Source: Distichodus sexfasciatus
Lineage: Eukaryota > Chordata > Actinopteri > Characiformes > Distichodontidae
DNA length: 64,000 nucleotides
Reading direction: 5' to 3'
Assembly (NCBI GenBank): GCA_032718565.1
Contig: JAVGVS010000731.1
Location: 1-64,000 of the forward strand
Made by a program: the position numbers and the translations under genes. Below are positions 1 through 13,520 of the stretch, one piece after another. The first letter of the stretch is position 1, and the number at the start of each line of letters is the position of its first letter. The notes beneath the pieces are model-generated. The model made no database searches and was not told where the DNA came from. It saw nothing but the letters and a program-made list of their open reading frames with translations.

Positions 1-1634
1 AAAAAAAAGAAAAATGTAGACCAGCAGACTGAGCGCAGAGGCACGGTTATTTTAAGACTGATTTAAAGGGGTGCTCCTTTCAAAGATGCAAATGTGGAAA
101 ATACAGGAAAGAATGTAGTGCGTATCATGTTTTGTGTCTTTCATGCCAATATGCCATCGCTGTCCCGAGAGATTTTACACAAAAGCAATTCACTCACATG
201 CACTGTACTCATGTACTAGCAACATGGGATGTGACAATGAAGTGATGAGACGGGAGGTTTATGTAAAACGTTTCGGTATTAGGTTTTCTTCATTTCTACA
301 GTAGAATACGCTATTTAAATGTCTTCCTTAAAGGCAGATTTAAGAAAAACCAAACTTTAGACAATACTGGTGAATAAGGCCCGGTGTCCTTGTAATTGCA
401 AATATGTTCAGAGCAGTTGATGTTGTAACGACCCTGATTATGCAGCTGTTGTTTTTTGGCAGAGATGAGGTGTGAGTTCAGGTTCTGGGGCAGGTTGGGT
501 CGGGAGCTTCGTCATTCTTTAATAAGTCTTTAATAAATATTAATCATAATATCCACCACCTTTCACCCGCACATGATACTCTCTTCCTGCAGATGGTGCA
601 GCCCTTAACGGCCTCAAACAGCAAGAAAGTTTAATGTTGGGACGGCACAATTAGGGCTGTAACGATACCGTGATCCATTGGTACATCGATTCAATGATCA
701 ACAAGCATCAGTCTGAAATGGAAACATCAATCAGACACCGTACATATTGTAATGTCAGTTTGTATTTGAACAAAAGTATAACATATATTTTCAGTTGCTT
801 TGTTCTGTGATTTGATATGAATGAAAGTGGTTGTGTTAAATTAGCATATCAATCACAGGATCTTGACCTGGATTGAATCGTAATCATATCTTAGATTTTG
901 TAATTTTAGCAGAAATTGAAATGCTATCCACTGAGTCAGCATAATATTGTGATATGAGCAAACATATCGACAGACATCAAATCATTGTACATTAAATATC
1001 ATATTGGGATAAAATTCCTATTGGCAGCGACTTCTAGGAGTTTTTGTGAGAACTAGAAAATGAGAAAAGAAAGAGGGAGAAATAAAGAGTGATGGATTTA
1101 TACGGTGTTATAAAGTACTAAGTCGAGGAGAGAGTGGAAAATTGAGACAAGAAGCCTGCGTAAGTCATTTTGTTTCTCTCAGGTTGAGCCGATAATGGTC
1201 TTGATTAGTTTAGAGAGGCAAAAAACGGATGTGAACATAACACCGTAGCGCACATTACGTCCACTTAAACTTCAGAAAACGCTGCAAAAAATATCAGCAA
1301 ATTGCCAATTACCTTGCCATACTCCTGTACAACATGATTTCCCAAACTTCTATCTTTTTTTCTCTTCTTCTTCTTCATTTTCGGAAAAAAGTCTGCTGAG
1401 AGGAAGCCCACAGAGACAGCTTTGCTTTTCATCATCAAAATGTTCATCTTTAAATCCCTCACTCGGACTGAAGGAGAGCTGATGAGGGATAATGCTCTCA
1501 CCCTCCTCAAATCAGATTCACTTTTTAGCATTCCCAAAGGAGATGCTAAATGCCCCGGCCTCCTCAAGCTCCTCCAGCAAGATCTTTCACCATCTCAACT
1601 AAGATCTTGCACATGGCAAAGATAATCTTCACCG

Positions 1635-1641
1635 CTCTCTT

Positions 1642-1692
<51 letters not shown>

Positions 1693-1699
1693 CTCTCTC
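1635..1699. repeat. (CT)n microsatellite with interruptions
   Basis: About 65 bp of CT dinucleotides with a few TTT interruptions. Confidence 0.95.
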
Positions 1700-3292
1700 A
1701 CGCGTTCAGATCAGGGATGGAGGGATGCGGAGGATGAAAGAGAAATATGTGTCTTCCCTCACACCGTCTCAGGGAAAAATATTAGCATTGCTCTCGCGAA
1801 GCCCGGCGAACGTATTAGGGTAATAAACATGAATATTTTGTTAACTTTGCGCGTGCTGTGCTTTTTTTTTTTACTCCCCCACTTCTCCGTTTGTCATTTA
1901 CCGAACAGGGTCAAGTAATGAAATATTCATAAGCTTAGCTCATAAAGAGGCCCGAACTGAGCGGAATGCTAATACTTGTCCCTCTGCTACTGTAGTCTTA
2001 GAAAGAAGACCCATCTCAATCCGACTGGAGGGATTTACACACCATCAGGCATCTTTCTGAGTTTTCTGAGGGTTTTTTTACTTTTCGTTTCTTGCACACT
2101 GCTTCTGGCTGTTTTGATGGAGTAATTTCCACTGGAGAGCTCAGCAAATATTTTGGAATATCTGTCTTCCCCGAAAACATGATCTGTCTTACTTGACTCC
2201 AATCTTTTGGCCTCCACAGGACCACAGATCATACACACACTCAGACTTTTTCCTCCAGGCTTTAGGTTTGTTCGCTGTGCCAAAAACATACACACACATT
2301 TCTTTGTCTCTGAGTTTCACACAGTTTCACTAGGACTGGACGATATGACTACAAATAAAAGTCATGATTAATTGAATTAATTTGAAAGGCTATGAAAGCT
2401 GGGATTTTTTAATGAAAATGCATATCTTATTTTTGAGATCATTGAAGGGAAACACACAGATGTGGTGGCAGACTGGACAGGGTTAGTTTTTAAAGGGACA
2501 GTACTCGTCAACACACACTGGGGAATGTATTAACATAAATTTAAATAGATTTTTCAAAAAAATTTTAAGATTTTTTTATCAAAATATTGGGCAGGGATTC
2601 ATTAGAGATGAACGTCAGTTTTGATTCATTTTCAATTGATTCCCCAACCGAATTTTGAGCTAAACTCAAAACATGCCAACATGACTGATAAGTGATAATT
2701 GTTCAAGGTACTAATGAATTATGAAAAAGTGATAAAAACTGTAATATTTGTAGACTGCTGTGACATTGACCCTTTCATGAAGAGTTCAAGTTCCACTCGT
2801 AGGTTTTGACTTGATCATAATGAACGTGTTAAAAAGCTAAAGATGATCAAAAATATAGACATTCCGTCACTGAAGCTTTCAACCCTGTATGAGTAGTTTT
2901 TGTTATATGCATTGAAAAAACATTTTAAAACGATCATTACATCACTTTCAAGATGCCAGTCGCTTTGTTGTTATCTCTCCTCAAGAGTTTAAGCAGTTTA
3001 TTTGTGCATCACTTTTAAAGAGACGACACCTGAAGTTCAGAAACTTGTGAAATCTTGTTACGCTTCCAAACTCAGCCGTCGTGTTCCCTGTGTTCAGCAG
3101 TTTTGGAGCAAAGATTGGCACATGTCATCTTGAACTTTAATAGCTGTCACTTCTTGGTGGAGAAAGTTTGTTTGCTTTTTTCCTCCTGTGCTCCTGTATT
3201 TTCTTTGCTTTTTTCCCTTCCTCCTTCATTTTGAATGCAGACAAAAACCCCTTCAGAGTCTGATAGGAGAGAACAGCCCATGCGTCCCTTTA

Positions 3293-3295
<3 letters not shown>

Positions 3296-3323
<28 letters not shown>
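3296..3323. repeat. (TG)n microsatellite
   Basis: About 14 TG units, followed about 90 bp later by a short (GA)n run near 3413..3440. Confidence 0.95.
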
Positions 3324-3326
<3 letters not shown>

Positions 3327-4861
3327 TGAGCATCTCCAAAGCAAGGTCTCATTGGGGCTTGTAACCATGGTAACACACAGATAAAGTGTGACAAACACAC
3401 TTCACCTTGTCACAGAGAGAGAGAGAGGGAGAGAGAGAGTTAGAGACAGACAGACAGATAGGAGGCCTTAAGGGAGAAGAAAGACTAACGTGTCCTTTGA
3501 ACCGTCTTTAAACCTTACAGCCTGTGACACAAGTAGCCTGAACCTACAGTATCAAATCTTTAAATATGGACTCTGTAAAAGCAGATTTGGATCACCAAAT
3601 ATAAATAATAAATTCTAAAATAACTATATTTATAAAATCTTAGTTATAACACTGAAACTCGTAAGTTAGCTGAAATTGCAGAAATTATGCTTGTAGGTTG
3701 AAGTAAATGAAATGTATGTTATTGATCAAATCATTTTTTACTGTGCATTTTGCCAATAATTACACGCACATCATTCACGGATCGTCCTTCCTATATTTCT
3801 TTTTCCCGTACCAGCTCTTTACCCCCAGATAGAGTTTGGGTTTGGGCGGTTGGGTTTGGATGTGTGTTTTATGAGCTGGACATTATGTGAATACACAGTG
3901 ACTTATGAGCAGAGTCTGGGGAAGTGGAGCGTGATAGAGCCTGAGGCCTGCTGCTTTGATACCCAGGTGGACACCAGAGTTCAACCTGCTGCTTAAGGCT
4001 TTAATCTTACATATTTTAAAAGGAATGTAATTTGTTTTTACTACTGTGCTCTTGCATTTCTTTCTTTTTTTTTTTGCATTGGGAGAAGTGTGTGACTTCT
4101 GGTGGTGAAGAGAGGGATAAGGGGGCGGGGGGATGAGAGAGTAAAGAAGAGAGTGAGAGAAAGGGTGATGAGAGAAGGATAGTGAGTGAAGGTGAGAAAA
4201 GGAAAGAGAGAGAGAGGTACATATGGGTGAGTTTTCCTTCAGTCTGTTTTGTGCAACTAGAAAGTAGTGTGCATGTGTGTGTATTTTGTGCTTACACGTC
4301 TTTAATATTGTCTAGATCTATCTGGAGTCCAATTTCCGCACAGTCGGTTTACTGTGGGTCTCTCTCCATCTCTCTCTCTCGCCGTATTAAAGTCAGTTTG
4401 GGTGTGGGAGTGAAAGAGAGGTAGTCAGTGTTTTTGCTGGAACTCAACTTGAACGTTTCCAGTCAAGGTTAAGAAGCTTGCTGAAATATTCATCCGTTCC
4501 TGTCCCCACAAACCTCACACAGCGCTCTGCATGAGATCATGCTCTGTGTGTGTGTGTGTGTGGCATACGTCATCTCTGGGCTGTTCTGTGGGTATCTGGG
4601 TTATGTGTGCTGTTGGGGTGTGGTGAGCTGTAATATGTTGGTTTGAATGAATTCTGACTAATCTCATGCCATATTCATAGACGTCTGGCAGACTCTAATC
4701 TAAACACACCCCAGACTCATGGCTGTACTCATCAAAAATTGCACAGTTACAAACGTGATCTTCAGTGTAGGATCAAAAATGTAATATTTTAACCTCAAAG
4801 CAAGAAGCATCTTCTGAAAACAAGACATGTTCTGCAGTTGTTGCTTTGTCATCCGACTCCC

Positions 4862-5170
4862 ACTCCCTGCTTCTCTTTCTCACTTTTTCTGTCCCTTCTT
4901 CACTCCCCCTCTCTTTCCCTCTCCACCTCTGTCTCAATCCTTCTCTCTTCCTCTTTCCTCCGTCCATCTCTTCCTCTGCCTCTTTTTCTCCTTCTGTCTC
5001 TCTCTCTCTCTCTCTCTCTCCCTCTTGCTCATTGCCACTCTTTCTCTCCCTCCCAACTCTCTATATCTCTCTTCTTCCTTCTCTTCCTCTCTCTCCCACT
5101 CACTCCATCTCTTCCTTCCCTTTTAGCCCTCTCAGTCTCAGTCTTGCTCTCTGTCTGTCTCTCTCTCTGG
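4862..5170. repeat. Long pyrimidine-rich (CT) tract
   Basis: About 300 bp that is almost all C and T on the + strand, with a pure (CT)n core near 4997..5021. Several frames stay open across it only because of the low complexity. Confidence 0.85.
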
Positions 5171-5345
5171 GAACAGAAAGGAACTGGCAGTGTAAGCTGA
5201 GTGTAAGTAATATCTGAGAGTGTGTGTGTGTGTTGTTAAATGTATGTCATTTGTGTTCTCTGGGTGTGTTTGTGTGTAGTGGACATACAGAGTGTCTGCA
5301 GCTCCCATACACAGACTTCGACAACATAAATGAATGCTGACACAA

Positions 5346-5364
5346 GTGTGTGTGTGTGTGTGTG

Positions 5365-5398
<34 letters not shown>
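5346..5398. repeat. Compound (TG)n(AG)n microsatellite
   Basis: About 10 TG units, then TATG, then about 15 AG units. Confidence 0.95.
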
Positions 5399-5401
<3 letters not shown>

Positions 5402-5869
5402 GTAGCGTGTGAGGAGGTTATAAATAGTCATCTCTCCTGATACCCTGCAGTGTGTCCCACTGCATATTTTTCCATGGACTCCCTACAAGTCAGTCAGCAC
5501 ACACACACACAGTGACTGGCAGTGATTTTCTCTTTTTTCCATTGCACAACACAGACTGAAGGATTCCCCCATATCCCTCTCTCTCTCTAATTGTATTAAG
5601 TGAATTATGAGCAGGATGGCTTATAGTCATTAAGACGTGAAGAGCAGGGACTCATCCTCCTCTTCCTCCTTGTCCTTTCGGCCTGTCTCTAACGTCTCTA
5701 AGACTCTGTAAATCGGAATGAACAGAATAAGCAGTTTGTCTCTTCGTCATCATCATCGGTTTTTCTCCAACCTGCGTCTCGTATCTTGTTCATGTGAAAT
5801 CGGAGTGTCTACTGTCTACTGTCTACTGCCAGCTTTATTCTAATGGAAGCCTCAATGAGAGTTTTGAGT

Positions 5870-6060
5870 CTCCAGCCGGCGACGTCTCGCTGTCCTTCTA
5901 TTGCACATACGCACACACAAGCATTATCATAAAATCAATTACCGCCCGGCGGAGACTGCGCGCTTAATTCTTATCGCCGTCCATCTCCGCTGATGTGTAA
6001 TTTGTTCATTACTGCCGTTCATTTGCAGAGCGCATCTCCTTATCAGGGGCATCCGGCGCA
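5870..6060. other. Candidate conserved non-coding element
   Basis: High-complexity, CpG-containing stretch between simple repeats, with ATCAATTA, TTAATTC and TAATTT homeodomain-type cores. Conservation is inferred from composition only. Confidence 0.25.
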
Positions 6061-6486
6061 GAGACGGCCTGTTTTATGCCGTGTATAGGAAAGGCCTGGG
6101 CGTTCATACACTCTCACACACATACAAATCAAAGAACACTGCAGAGAAACACGATTGGTGAGTGAGGCCCACTGTCTCAGAGTCCACTTAATTTCAGGAA
6201 GTGAGTTATGGAGCAGGAACTCCAAGTGAAGTCCAGTAAACTTGTCTCAGCCATATAGTTACAGTACAGTAACACAATTATACAGAGAGACACAACGGTA
6301 TCGCTGAAGACCCACAGTTCAGTACAAGGAAGCTATGCAGAGCTGCGTTAATCAGACCTTCTCTCCATCTTTTTCCTTCTCCTGCTTTCCCTCTCTCCCT
6401 CCCTCCCTCTCTGTAGAGAAAGGACTTGGCAGTGCAAGCTGGTTACTTTAGGACTCTTTATTTCATAATAAACCGTCACCAGGGAA

Positions 6487-6539
6487 GGACACACACACAC
6501 ACCCCTCCACCTCTGCATTCAGTGTGCAGGTTTGTTATT

Positions 6540-6579
<40 letters not shown>

Positions 6580-6640
6580 CTCCACCTCTGCATTTAGTGT
6601 GCAGGTGTGTTATTCAGCTTACACACACACACACACTACC
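6487..6640. repeat. Two-copy minisatellite with (CA)n spacers
   Basis: A ~45-bp unit, beginning CCCCTCCACCTCTGCATT and ending in GTTATTCA, occurs twice at about 6503 and 6577. The copies differ at a few bases. Each is flanked by CA repeats, the longest being about 6545..6577. Confidence 0.85.
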
Positions 6641-6663
6641 CCAGTCTTTCCCCACTGCAATGA

Positions 6664-6669
<6 letters not shown>

Positions 6670-6703
<34 letters not shown>
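6670..6703. repeat. (TC)n microsatellite
   Basis: About 17 TC units. Confidence 0.95.
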
Positions 6704-6709
<6 letters not shown>

Positions 6710-6819
6710 GAAGACTGGATGATGGTATGGGCTATATGAATAATTCACATGCCTTTTCAACACCATTTAAAGAACCATTCATTTGATCCTAGTGTTTCCT
6801 ATCACTGCAGGGGTCCCTT

Positions 6820-6842
6820 ACACACACACACACACACACACA
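6820..6842. repeat. (CA)n microsatellite
   Basis: About 11 CA units. Confidence 0.95.
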
Positions 6843-7463
6843 GATAGGATTAACGTGTGCCTGTCTCACATTGGAATATTGATACTTCTTACTGAAGACC
6901 AGACAGATTGAGAACATTTCGTTGGATTGTGAGTCTTTCCTCATTTTCTTTCCAACGTCGCCAGTGGCAACCCATATTTAAAAAAAAAACCCAGTAAATA
7001 ATGTTTTCTGCAGAAATTATCCAGGCATTTTCATCACCAAAATATTTGCTGGTCTCCAGCATCCTGAGATCTGTGTGTTCCTCTCCCTGCATAAGGCCTT
7101 GGTTTATGTCTTAAACTGTGTAAGAACAGTTACATTGTTCTCTTTATTTGTAAATTTTACTTAACAGAATTTCTAGTACATTTTACTTGGTGAATGCTGT
7201 ATATAGCACGTATAAAACAAGATGCGCTTTGAGATATACTTTGAGTCCTGGTTGTGTAGCTGTGGACAGCTGTGGGCTTCCATTTTTCATGAAAATATCA
7301 GGATTGTTCCTGACAAATAATCGTATATTAGCACCATTTCATATAACTTCATATCATAATGCACAAAATGCCCTTTCTCATTGTGAACGTGTTACCTACG
7401 CACACTACAAGTTCAGTTCTATTAGTACAGGACAAAATCACAATGAACAAACCATACAATCCC

Positions 7464-7488
7464 TGTGTGTGTGTGTGTGTGTGTGTGT
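7464..7488. repeat. (GT)n microsatellite
   Basis: About 12 GT units. Confidence 0.9.
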
Positions 7489-8509
7489 CGGCATCAGTAT
7501 TCATAGAAAACTTATTTAAAGGGTTGTCTGTTTCCAGGCTTGCAAAGTCCCTGCATCATGGGGAGATTTGTGGTTCATGTTGAAGGTGCACTTGTTTGAA
7601 CCCTTTGTTATTGTCATGGTTTATGTGGCGAAAAATCACAAGAAAGAGAGAGAGACACATACTTTTAGTTTTCATTACATTATACATTATCTTCCGTACA
7701 AAAGATATTTTAGCAAAATCCAAATGAGGAGGCCACTGTTTGTGAAAGTTAGGCCTGTTTAGAACCAGTTGATATTTTAATACCAGTTGCCTTTTGAGCA
7801 TTGTAACACTACATTATACATGTGCATGTGTATGTGTGTGTTACTCTTATGTCTTAATGCTCTTCACTGTTTACAATAAAATCACAAGGTTTTACCTTCA
7901 TAGCTAGTGGCTAATTGGTGTTAGACACTCAAGTACATAAGGTAGTCAGTATTGCTAGTAAAATATTTTCTTCCTAGAACTTGTCATTCCCAGAACTCAA
8001 TTCATCATTACTCAGAACCACCCACATCAGTTCAGAAGAGCAAGCTACTCATATTTCCAGGCATACAAGAATGATGTTTGCCTCACGGCTTTTAGAGTGC
8101 ATTAATTACCAAAAACTCTCTTAAAATTGTCCTGATGTTTATTCCATTAATTAGCTTTTGCTAGCTATAGGCCAAACAAGCTAAGAAACCTGTTATTCAT
8201 GTCTGTCATGTAGTAGAAGGAGAAATAATGTCAGATTTCTTACAGACTGCAAGAGGAATGGACAGGAATCGGACTAAAGAAATGCATTTATTTACCTAAA
8301 ACACATTAACGCTGCATAAAATATCTGAGGAAAGGGCTATATCTTGAGCATCTAATATTAGGTGATTGCTATTACATGTATTTCTAGAGATTAAAATCCT
8401 ATTAAAAACCAGCTGAATTAACTTGTTTAAAGTTTACATCTAAATGATTGCACTTCAATTTGGAAGAGGATTTTTAGCATGAATTTTTCAGCTCTTCTTC
8501 AAAACGCAA

Positions 8510-8775
8510 CACTCTCTCTACCTCTCTCTCTCTTTCCCGCTCTTGCTGTCTCTCCCTTCTTCCCTCTGTCTTCCTCTCTCTCTTCCCCCTCCCTCTTCCA
8601 CTCACTCTTTTCTCTTCCTCTTTCTCTATCTCCTTCCCTCTCTCCTCCTTCCTCTATCTTCCTCTCCTTTCTTCCTTTCCTCCCTGTTCCCCACTGTGTC
8701 CCCCCTTCTGTCTTTTTCTCTCCCTCTCACTTATTTCTCCTTCTTCCATCTCATACTCCCTCCCTTCCTCTCTCT
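8510..8775. repeat. Long pyrimidine-rich tract
   Basis: About 265 bp of C and T on the + strand with few purines, made of irregular CTTCC/CTCT motifs rather than one period. Confidence 0.85.
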
Positions 8776-11280
8776 GATGTGATCCCCCTCATGCTGATTT
8801 TGGCCTGCCTGTCTTTTTAAGAATTAAAGAGTAGGGCATGTAAAACCAGAGAAAGTGGAACATAATGAATATGAAATGTGAGAAGATAAAGAGTTACAGG
8901 GTGGGGGAGAGAGAGAGACAGAGAGGAAGAGATTTTGCAATAATTAAGTCTTAGGATGTGAGACAGCGTTAGGGGCGTACATGCATCAGTATTTTGCATT
9001 CTGATGTGTTTTAAATGAAAAGTGAAGTTGTAGGTGTTAGTGCGTTAATGAGATATTTACAGTGTGATCAGTGAGGATGTGCAGCACACGCTTCACTCTT
9101 TCCTTCATTACCAGGTATTCTGGGAAATGAATGATCCGTATAGAACTTTGGGTCGCTGAAGGTTTCCCTAATGATGGTAGTCAGAAAACAAAAGAGAAAA
9201 CATTTCAACATTTCAATGTTTCTGTTTGAGATTATACCAAAAAACTAATTTCTTGGACTATGCAAAATTATTAGCAAATCAAGTAAGAAGGGGCAGCGCT
9301 TCCAAATAGCTGAATATTTGGAAAATAAACTTTAAAAATTTATAAATCAATAAATATAGTTTTGACCCATGTTATTATATAGGTTTTGACCTATTTAATA
9401 GTTTAGCTTTAAAAAATAAAATGGATTGTATTTTTTTAGATTTGTAGATAAGTTTTTAGAGTCTATTATTTCCATTCTCTTTTTCTCTCATAGTCTCTTT
9501 GCTCGTCTGTGTGTGTGTGTATGTGTGTGTGTGTGTTTGTGTGTGTGTGGTTAGGTTTACAAGGCTACAGATCATAAAGTTTTAGGACTGGAAGAGTCAG
9601 ACTCAGATCTATGGTGTAGTGCAGTGGGATTTGATCACCTCGCAGTATGCTGAGGTTTTTTTTTCTTTTTGGTCTCTGACTTCAGAGTCAGCTACCAACA
9701 TTTTTATCATAAATGCCTTGGCTAAAAAGCAGATCAGACCCATTCTGAAGTGAAACAAACAAAAAAAACAAAACATGAATCCATATATTTACAGTTACAT
9801 AGCCTGAATCAGCAGTGTAAAAAATGTGGGCTGAGCATTAAATGTAAAAATTTAAATGGAGAATTACAAACATATCCATTACAAAAAAGTTTCTCTACTG
9901 CTGTTATATGTTTTGAACCAGTTGAAATTTGTATATTGTAGAAATTTGTTGGGTTTGTGGGTATTTCATGTTTCTGTACAATGCAGAATGCAGTTTGAGC
10001 ACTTTATGCAAATCCCACATCTGCATTACTGTTGAAAAAAGAGATTTTTACAACAGAGATCCTTTTTTAAGAAAAGAACAAGATTTAACACAATCTTACA
10101 ACTGGAATGCAGCATTTAGCCACAGTCTGTAAACCCAAACCACACGGAAAGCAAATCCAAGAGCGTGAAAAGGAAAGTTGTCTCCTTTAAATAGGTTTGT
10201 GTGAACAATTTATTTTATCGTCCAGTTCCCTGGAGTGACTAAACTCTCCCTCTATCCTACAGACAAAGACATGGCCCCTTGTGACAGCTTTCCAATAGCT
10301 GCAGAACCCAAACAAGTCTACACCTCTCTCTCTCTCCCTCTCTCTCTCTGTCCTTTGCTAGTATAACCTTTTCATTCAAGGTCTGACTGCCTTTTCCGCT
10401 GCCGATCACTGGGCTTCTGTCCTGTTTTAATTAAGGCCCTACAATAGTGAGGACAAACCTTATCTTTGCTCTTTTTTCTCTTCCTCTCCCTTTACTGCTC
10501 AGCCTTCCCCATTCCGTAGAAATGCAGCTCACTGTCGTGACCCATTTTGCTGCAGTTGAAGATAGAACAATAAAAGACTGATCCTTGGACCTGTATCATC
10601 AGGGCACTGAGCACAAGATAAAGGTGATAGACGAGGATGGGGGCAAAAGAAAAGATGGAGGGAGCAGAATAAAAGAGAGATTGAGGAGGCTGTGTTGTAT
10701 GTTATTGGTTTAATGTGGGGCTAGAATTAGGGTAAATATGTGTAGCTTCACCAGTGTATTCACACGGGTCCTACCTGGTCTTGTCAATCCTGACTTTAAC
10801 ATTTGTGATGTGCTTATTCACCCCTGGTGTACTCTCCTTCTCTCTTTTTCTCTCTTTCTCTCTCTGTCTGTCTCCCCTTTTCTCTATAGCTCTCTTTTCC
10901 CTCCTTTTCTGATATTGCTGTTGAAGGCTCATTTCTGGCTTTGTCATTCCCCATGAGTCTTATCCGTTCTCTCTGTTTCTCTCTTTTGGCTTAGTCTTCT
11001 GCCTTTGGCTTAGCTTAGCCTCTCTCCATCTCCCTGCCTCTTCCTCTCTTCCCCTCTCTCTCTCTCTCTCTACCCCTTTTGGCTTTGGCTATGCCTTCCT
11101 TCCACCCTTTCTCTTTCTCAAAGTGGATTGGAGTCTCTGACAAGGCAAATCCTGCATGTGCATGTGTGTGTGTGTGTGTATGCATTTCTGTGTTTGGAAG
11201 CTCTGTAGTCTGAGTGGAGGATTAAAGTCTAAGGCTCAGATTTCCAGACCTCCAGGCGACAAGATGGCCTGCATCAGCAG

Positions 11281-11349
11281 TGCACGTGTGTGTGTGTGTG
11301 CACATCAAGCGTGTGTGTGTGTGCACATCAAGTGTGTGTGTGTGTGTGA
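11281..11349. repeat. Minisatellite of (GT)n blocks joined by GCACATCAAG
   Basis: Three (GT)n blocks are separated by two copies of a GTGCACATCAAG spacer, giving a ~26-bp higher-order period. Confidence 0.9.
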
Positions 11350-11571
11350 AGTGTCTGCTACTATATTTATATTTCATTAACCATCCATCAGCAGTCTACC
11401 TGACGGTAGAGTATGTTGATGTGTCCATACGGTTTGGTAAAGGAAGTCTTTGATCAAAACAGGCATTGAAGTACAAGTGTATATATAAGGGCATGCATAG
11501 TACAGTTATAAAGGTGAATTTGGCATTTCATGAGTGGGTGTGTGAGCGAGTAATATTTGTGGTTGTATGTT

Positions 11572-12110
11572 TACACTATCAGTCAAAAGTTTGGACACAC
11601 CTTCCCATTTAATGTTTTTTCTTTATTTTCATTACTATTTACATTATAGATTCTCACTAAAGGCATCAAAACTTTGAATGAACTGTGTAAGGGCTATTTG
11701 TGATGGAGTGCTGCTCCAGATGGCCTGGCCTCCACAGTCACCTGACCAAACCCAGTCGAGATGGTTTGGGATGAGATGGACCGCAGAGTGAAGGCAAAGG
11801 GCCAACAAGTGCCCAACATCTGTGGGGGACTCCTTCAAGACTGTTGGAAAACCATTTCAGGTGACTACCTGAAGCTCATCGAGAGAATGCCAAGAGAGTG
11901 CAAAGCAGTGATCAAAGCAAAGGGTGGTTATTTGCAAGAATCTAAGATATAAAACATGTTCTGGGTTATTTCACATTTTTTGTTTACTACATAATTCCAT
12001 ATGTGTTCATTCATAGTGCCTTCAGTGAGAATCTACAATGTAAATGCCATGATAATAAAGAATAAAACATTGAATGGGAAGGTGTGTCCAAACTTTTGAC
12101 TGGTAGTGTA
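11572..12110 (+). mobile_element. Internally deleted Tc1-like transposon
   Basis: The element is flanked by TA at both ends (11572-11573 and 12109-12110), the Tc1/mariner target duplication. Its long inverted repeats are 11574..11683 and 12004..12108, both opening CACTAYCAGTCAAAAG then TTTGGACACACC. The inside holds only the last part of a transposase frame, so about half or more of a normal ~1.2-1.6 kb element is missing. The junction is near 11684, directly after the left repeat. It is non-autonomous as it stands. Confidence 0.93.
11684..11952 (+). pseudogene. Tc1 transposase C-terminal remnant
   Basis: DDE-type Tc1 transposases cut and paste their own element. Only the C-terminal third or so is present. 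The PPQSPD motif is readable at 11729..11746. A one-base deletion follows, so the conserved LNPIE stretch carrying the third catalytic acid is out of frame and reads as unrelated residues. The correct frame resumes at 11761 with MVWDEMDRRVKAK and runs to the stop at 11950..11952. The N-terminal DNA-binding domains and the first two catalytic aspartates are absent. Confidence 0.85.
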
Positions 12111-13104
12111 TATTTGTGTGTTTGTGTATTGAGAGCCGCAGGGTCAGGTCACATGTGAACGTGGGAGATATGTTGACAGCATGAAAAGTTCTCCTGTGTA
12201 TTTGATTGACAGTGGTGTGAAACAGGATCAATAACCCCCAGCTCACCTCCTCCCTCCTATTCTTAGTGATGTCAGAATGATTGACAGGCCAGAAGGGGAC
12301 AGGAAGGATGAGACCAAGCGTGTGCTGCTTACCCAAATTTAACCTCCTGATCCTGGAGAATTCTGGATTGGCAAACAAAAGAAGACAAAATTAAAATTTG
12401 GGCAAATTTATACAGAGTTTATTGCATCATTTTAAAATGTCAGTAAATGTATTGAGTGGATTTATGGTGAATATTGATTGCCTTAATCAGTGCTGGATGT
12501 TGATAATTAACCTAATTTGAAGGAAAATCATAGACCAGCATGGATATGGTAGCCATTCTACAGTAGTTAAGTTAGTGGCCTGCCTAACTGTAGTTGGCTA
12601 CTCCCCCACAAGTGAATTTTAGCAATTAAAGAATGCAGACACGTCCATTTCCAGCTTTATTAAATGTTTTACGAAAATAAGCACATGCAATGTTGGCCAA
12701 AGTTTTATTCTTTTAATTTCATTGTTCATGTGTATAGTGACAATAAGAGGCATTCTATTCTATTCTATTCAGTGCATCTGACTTTATTTTTTATGTGCAC
12801 ACCTCCACTTATTAAGCAATTTAAGATACGAAAAGCAATATGTTTTCCCCAAAGTATTCAGTGGTCAAATGGATTTTGTTTTACAGTATGAAAGAGATGC
12901 CGTGCTACGGTTTTGCAATCATGGCTTGTGTAAAAGCTCAACTCGTGAGTTTGCACTCTTGGGTAAGCTTAGAGGGATAAAATCTGGCTATAAAGTGGGT
13001 CTTGAGCTGATGGTTTTGATAAAGCTTATATAGTCACTCTGACATTTGGTAATATACACTTGTCCCTATACATTCTCTGGTCACTGTGGGTCAAGATGAG
13101 CTAA

Positions 13105-13520
13105 ATACTGAGCTGATCAATTAATTGAAAATTAATTGAAATGACATTCAGAACATCTAATCGATGTAATAATGCCATTATTTTGATTGTTTTAAAATCT
13201 CTGTTAATACTTTTTTTTTTTTAAATGTGCGAATACTTTCCCTAACGTTTGTTCATTATTGTCCCCTTAAAAACATACTATTGTGTGTCCAGTCTGCCAC
13301 TACTATCTGTGTGTTTTTTCCACAGTTATTTTAAAATCACAAAAACATGCACGCTTTCATTAGTAAAATATCCCCACTATAATAGTATATTTACAGTATA
13401 AACCTTGTCTATGAAGAATGAGGGCAAAAAAGCCCAAAACAAAATAATCATACATTAGTCATTATAAAGGTAAAATAATCGTGATATGATTTAAGGGCTT
13501 TCAGCCATAAAGCTACATAC
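13105..13520. mobile_element. Decayed MITE-like element (TAGGRYTGG family)
   Basis: It shares 'attaattga..tgacattcagaacatctaatcgat' and 'ccccttaaaaacatacta' with the copy at 36064. Its far end resembles, inverted, the start of the copy at 37725. Boundaries are approximate. Confidence 0.5.

Larger units (their letters stand above)
1..11571. other. Non-coding DNA upstream of the nrxn2 exon (intron 1 or 5' flank), simple-repeat rich
   Basis: No exon with recognisable protein similarity was seen on either strand; open frames here are short and most lie in CT, CA or AG repeats. About 650..1010 opens with an 'agggctgtaacgatac' motif, and about 2333..2400 with a 'ctaggactggacgatatga' motif. Both are typical ends of decayed DNA transposons. 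The rest is unique-looking AT-rich sequence interrupted by the microsatellites listed separately. Confidence 0.6.
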
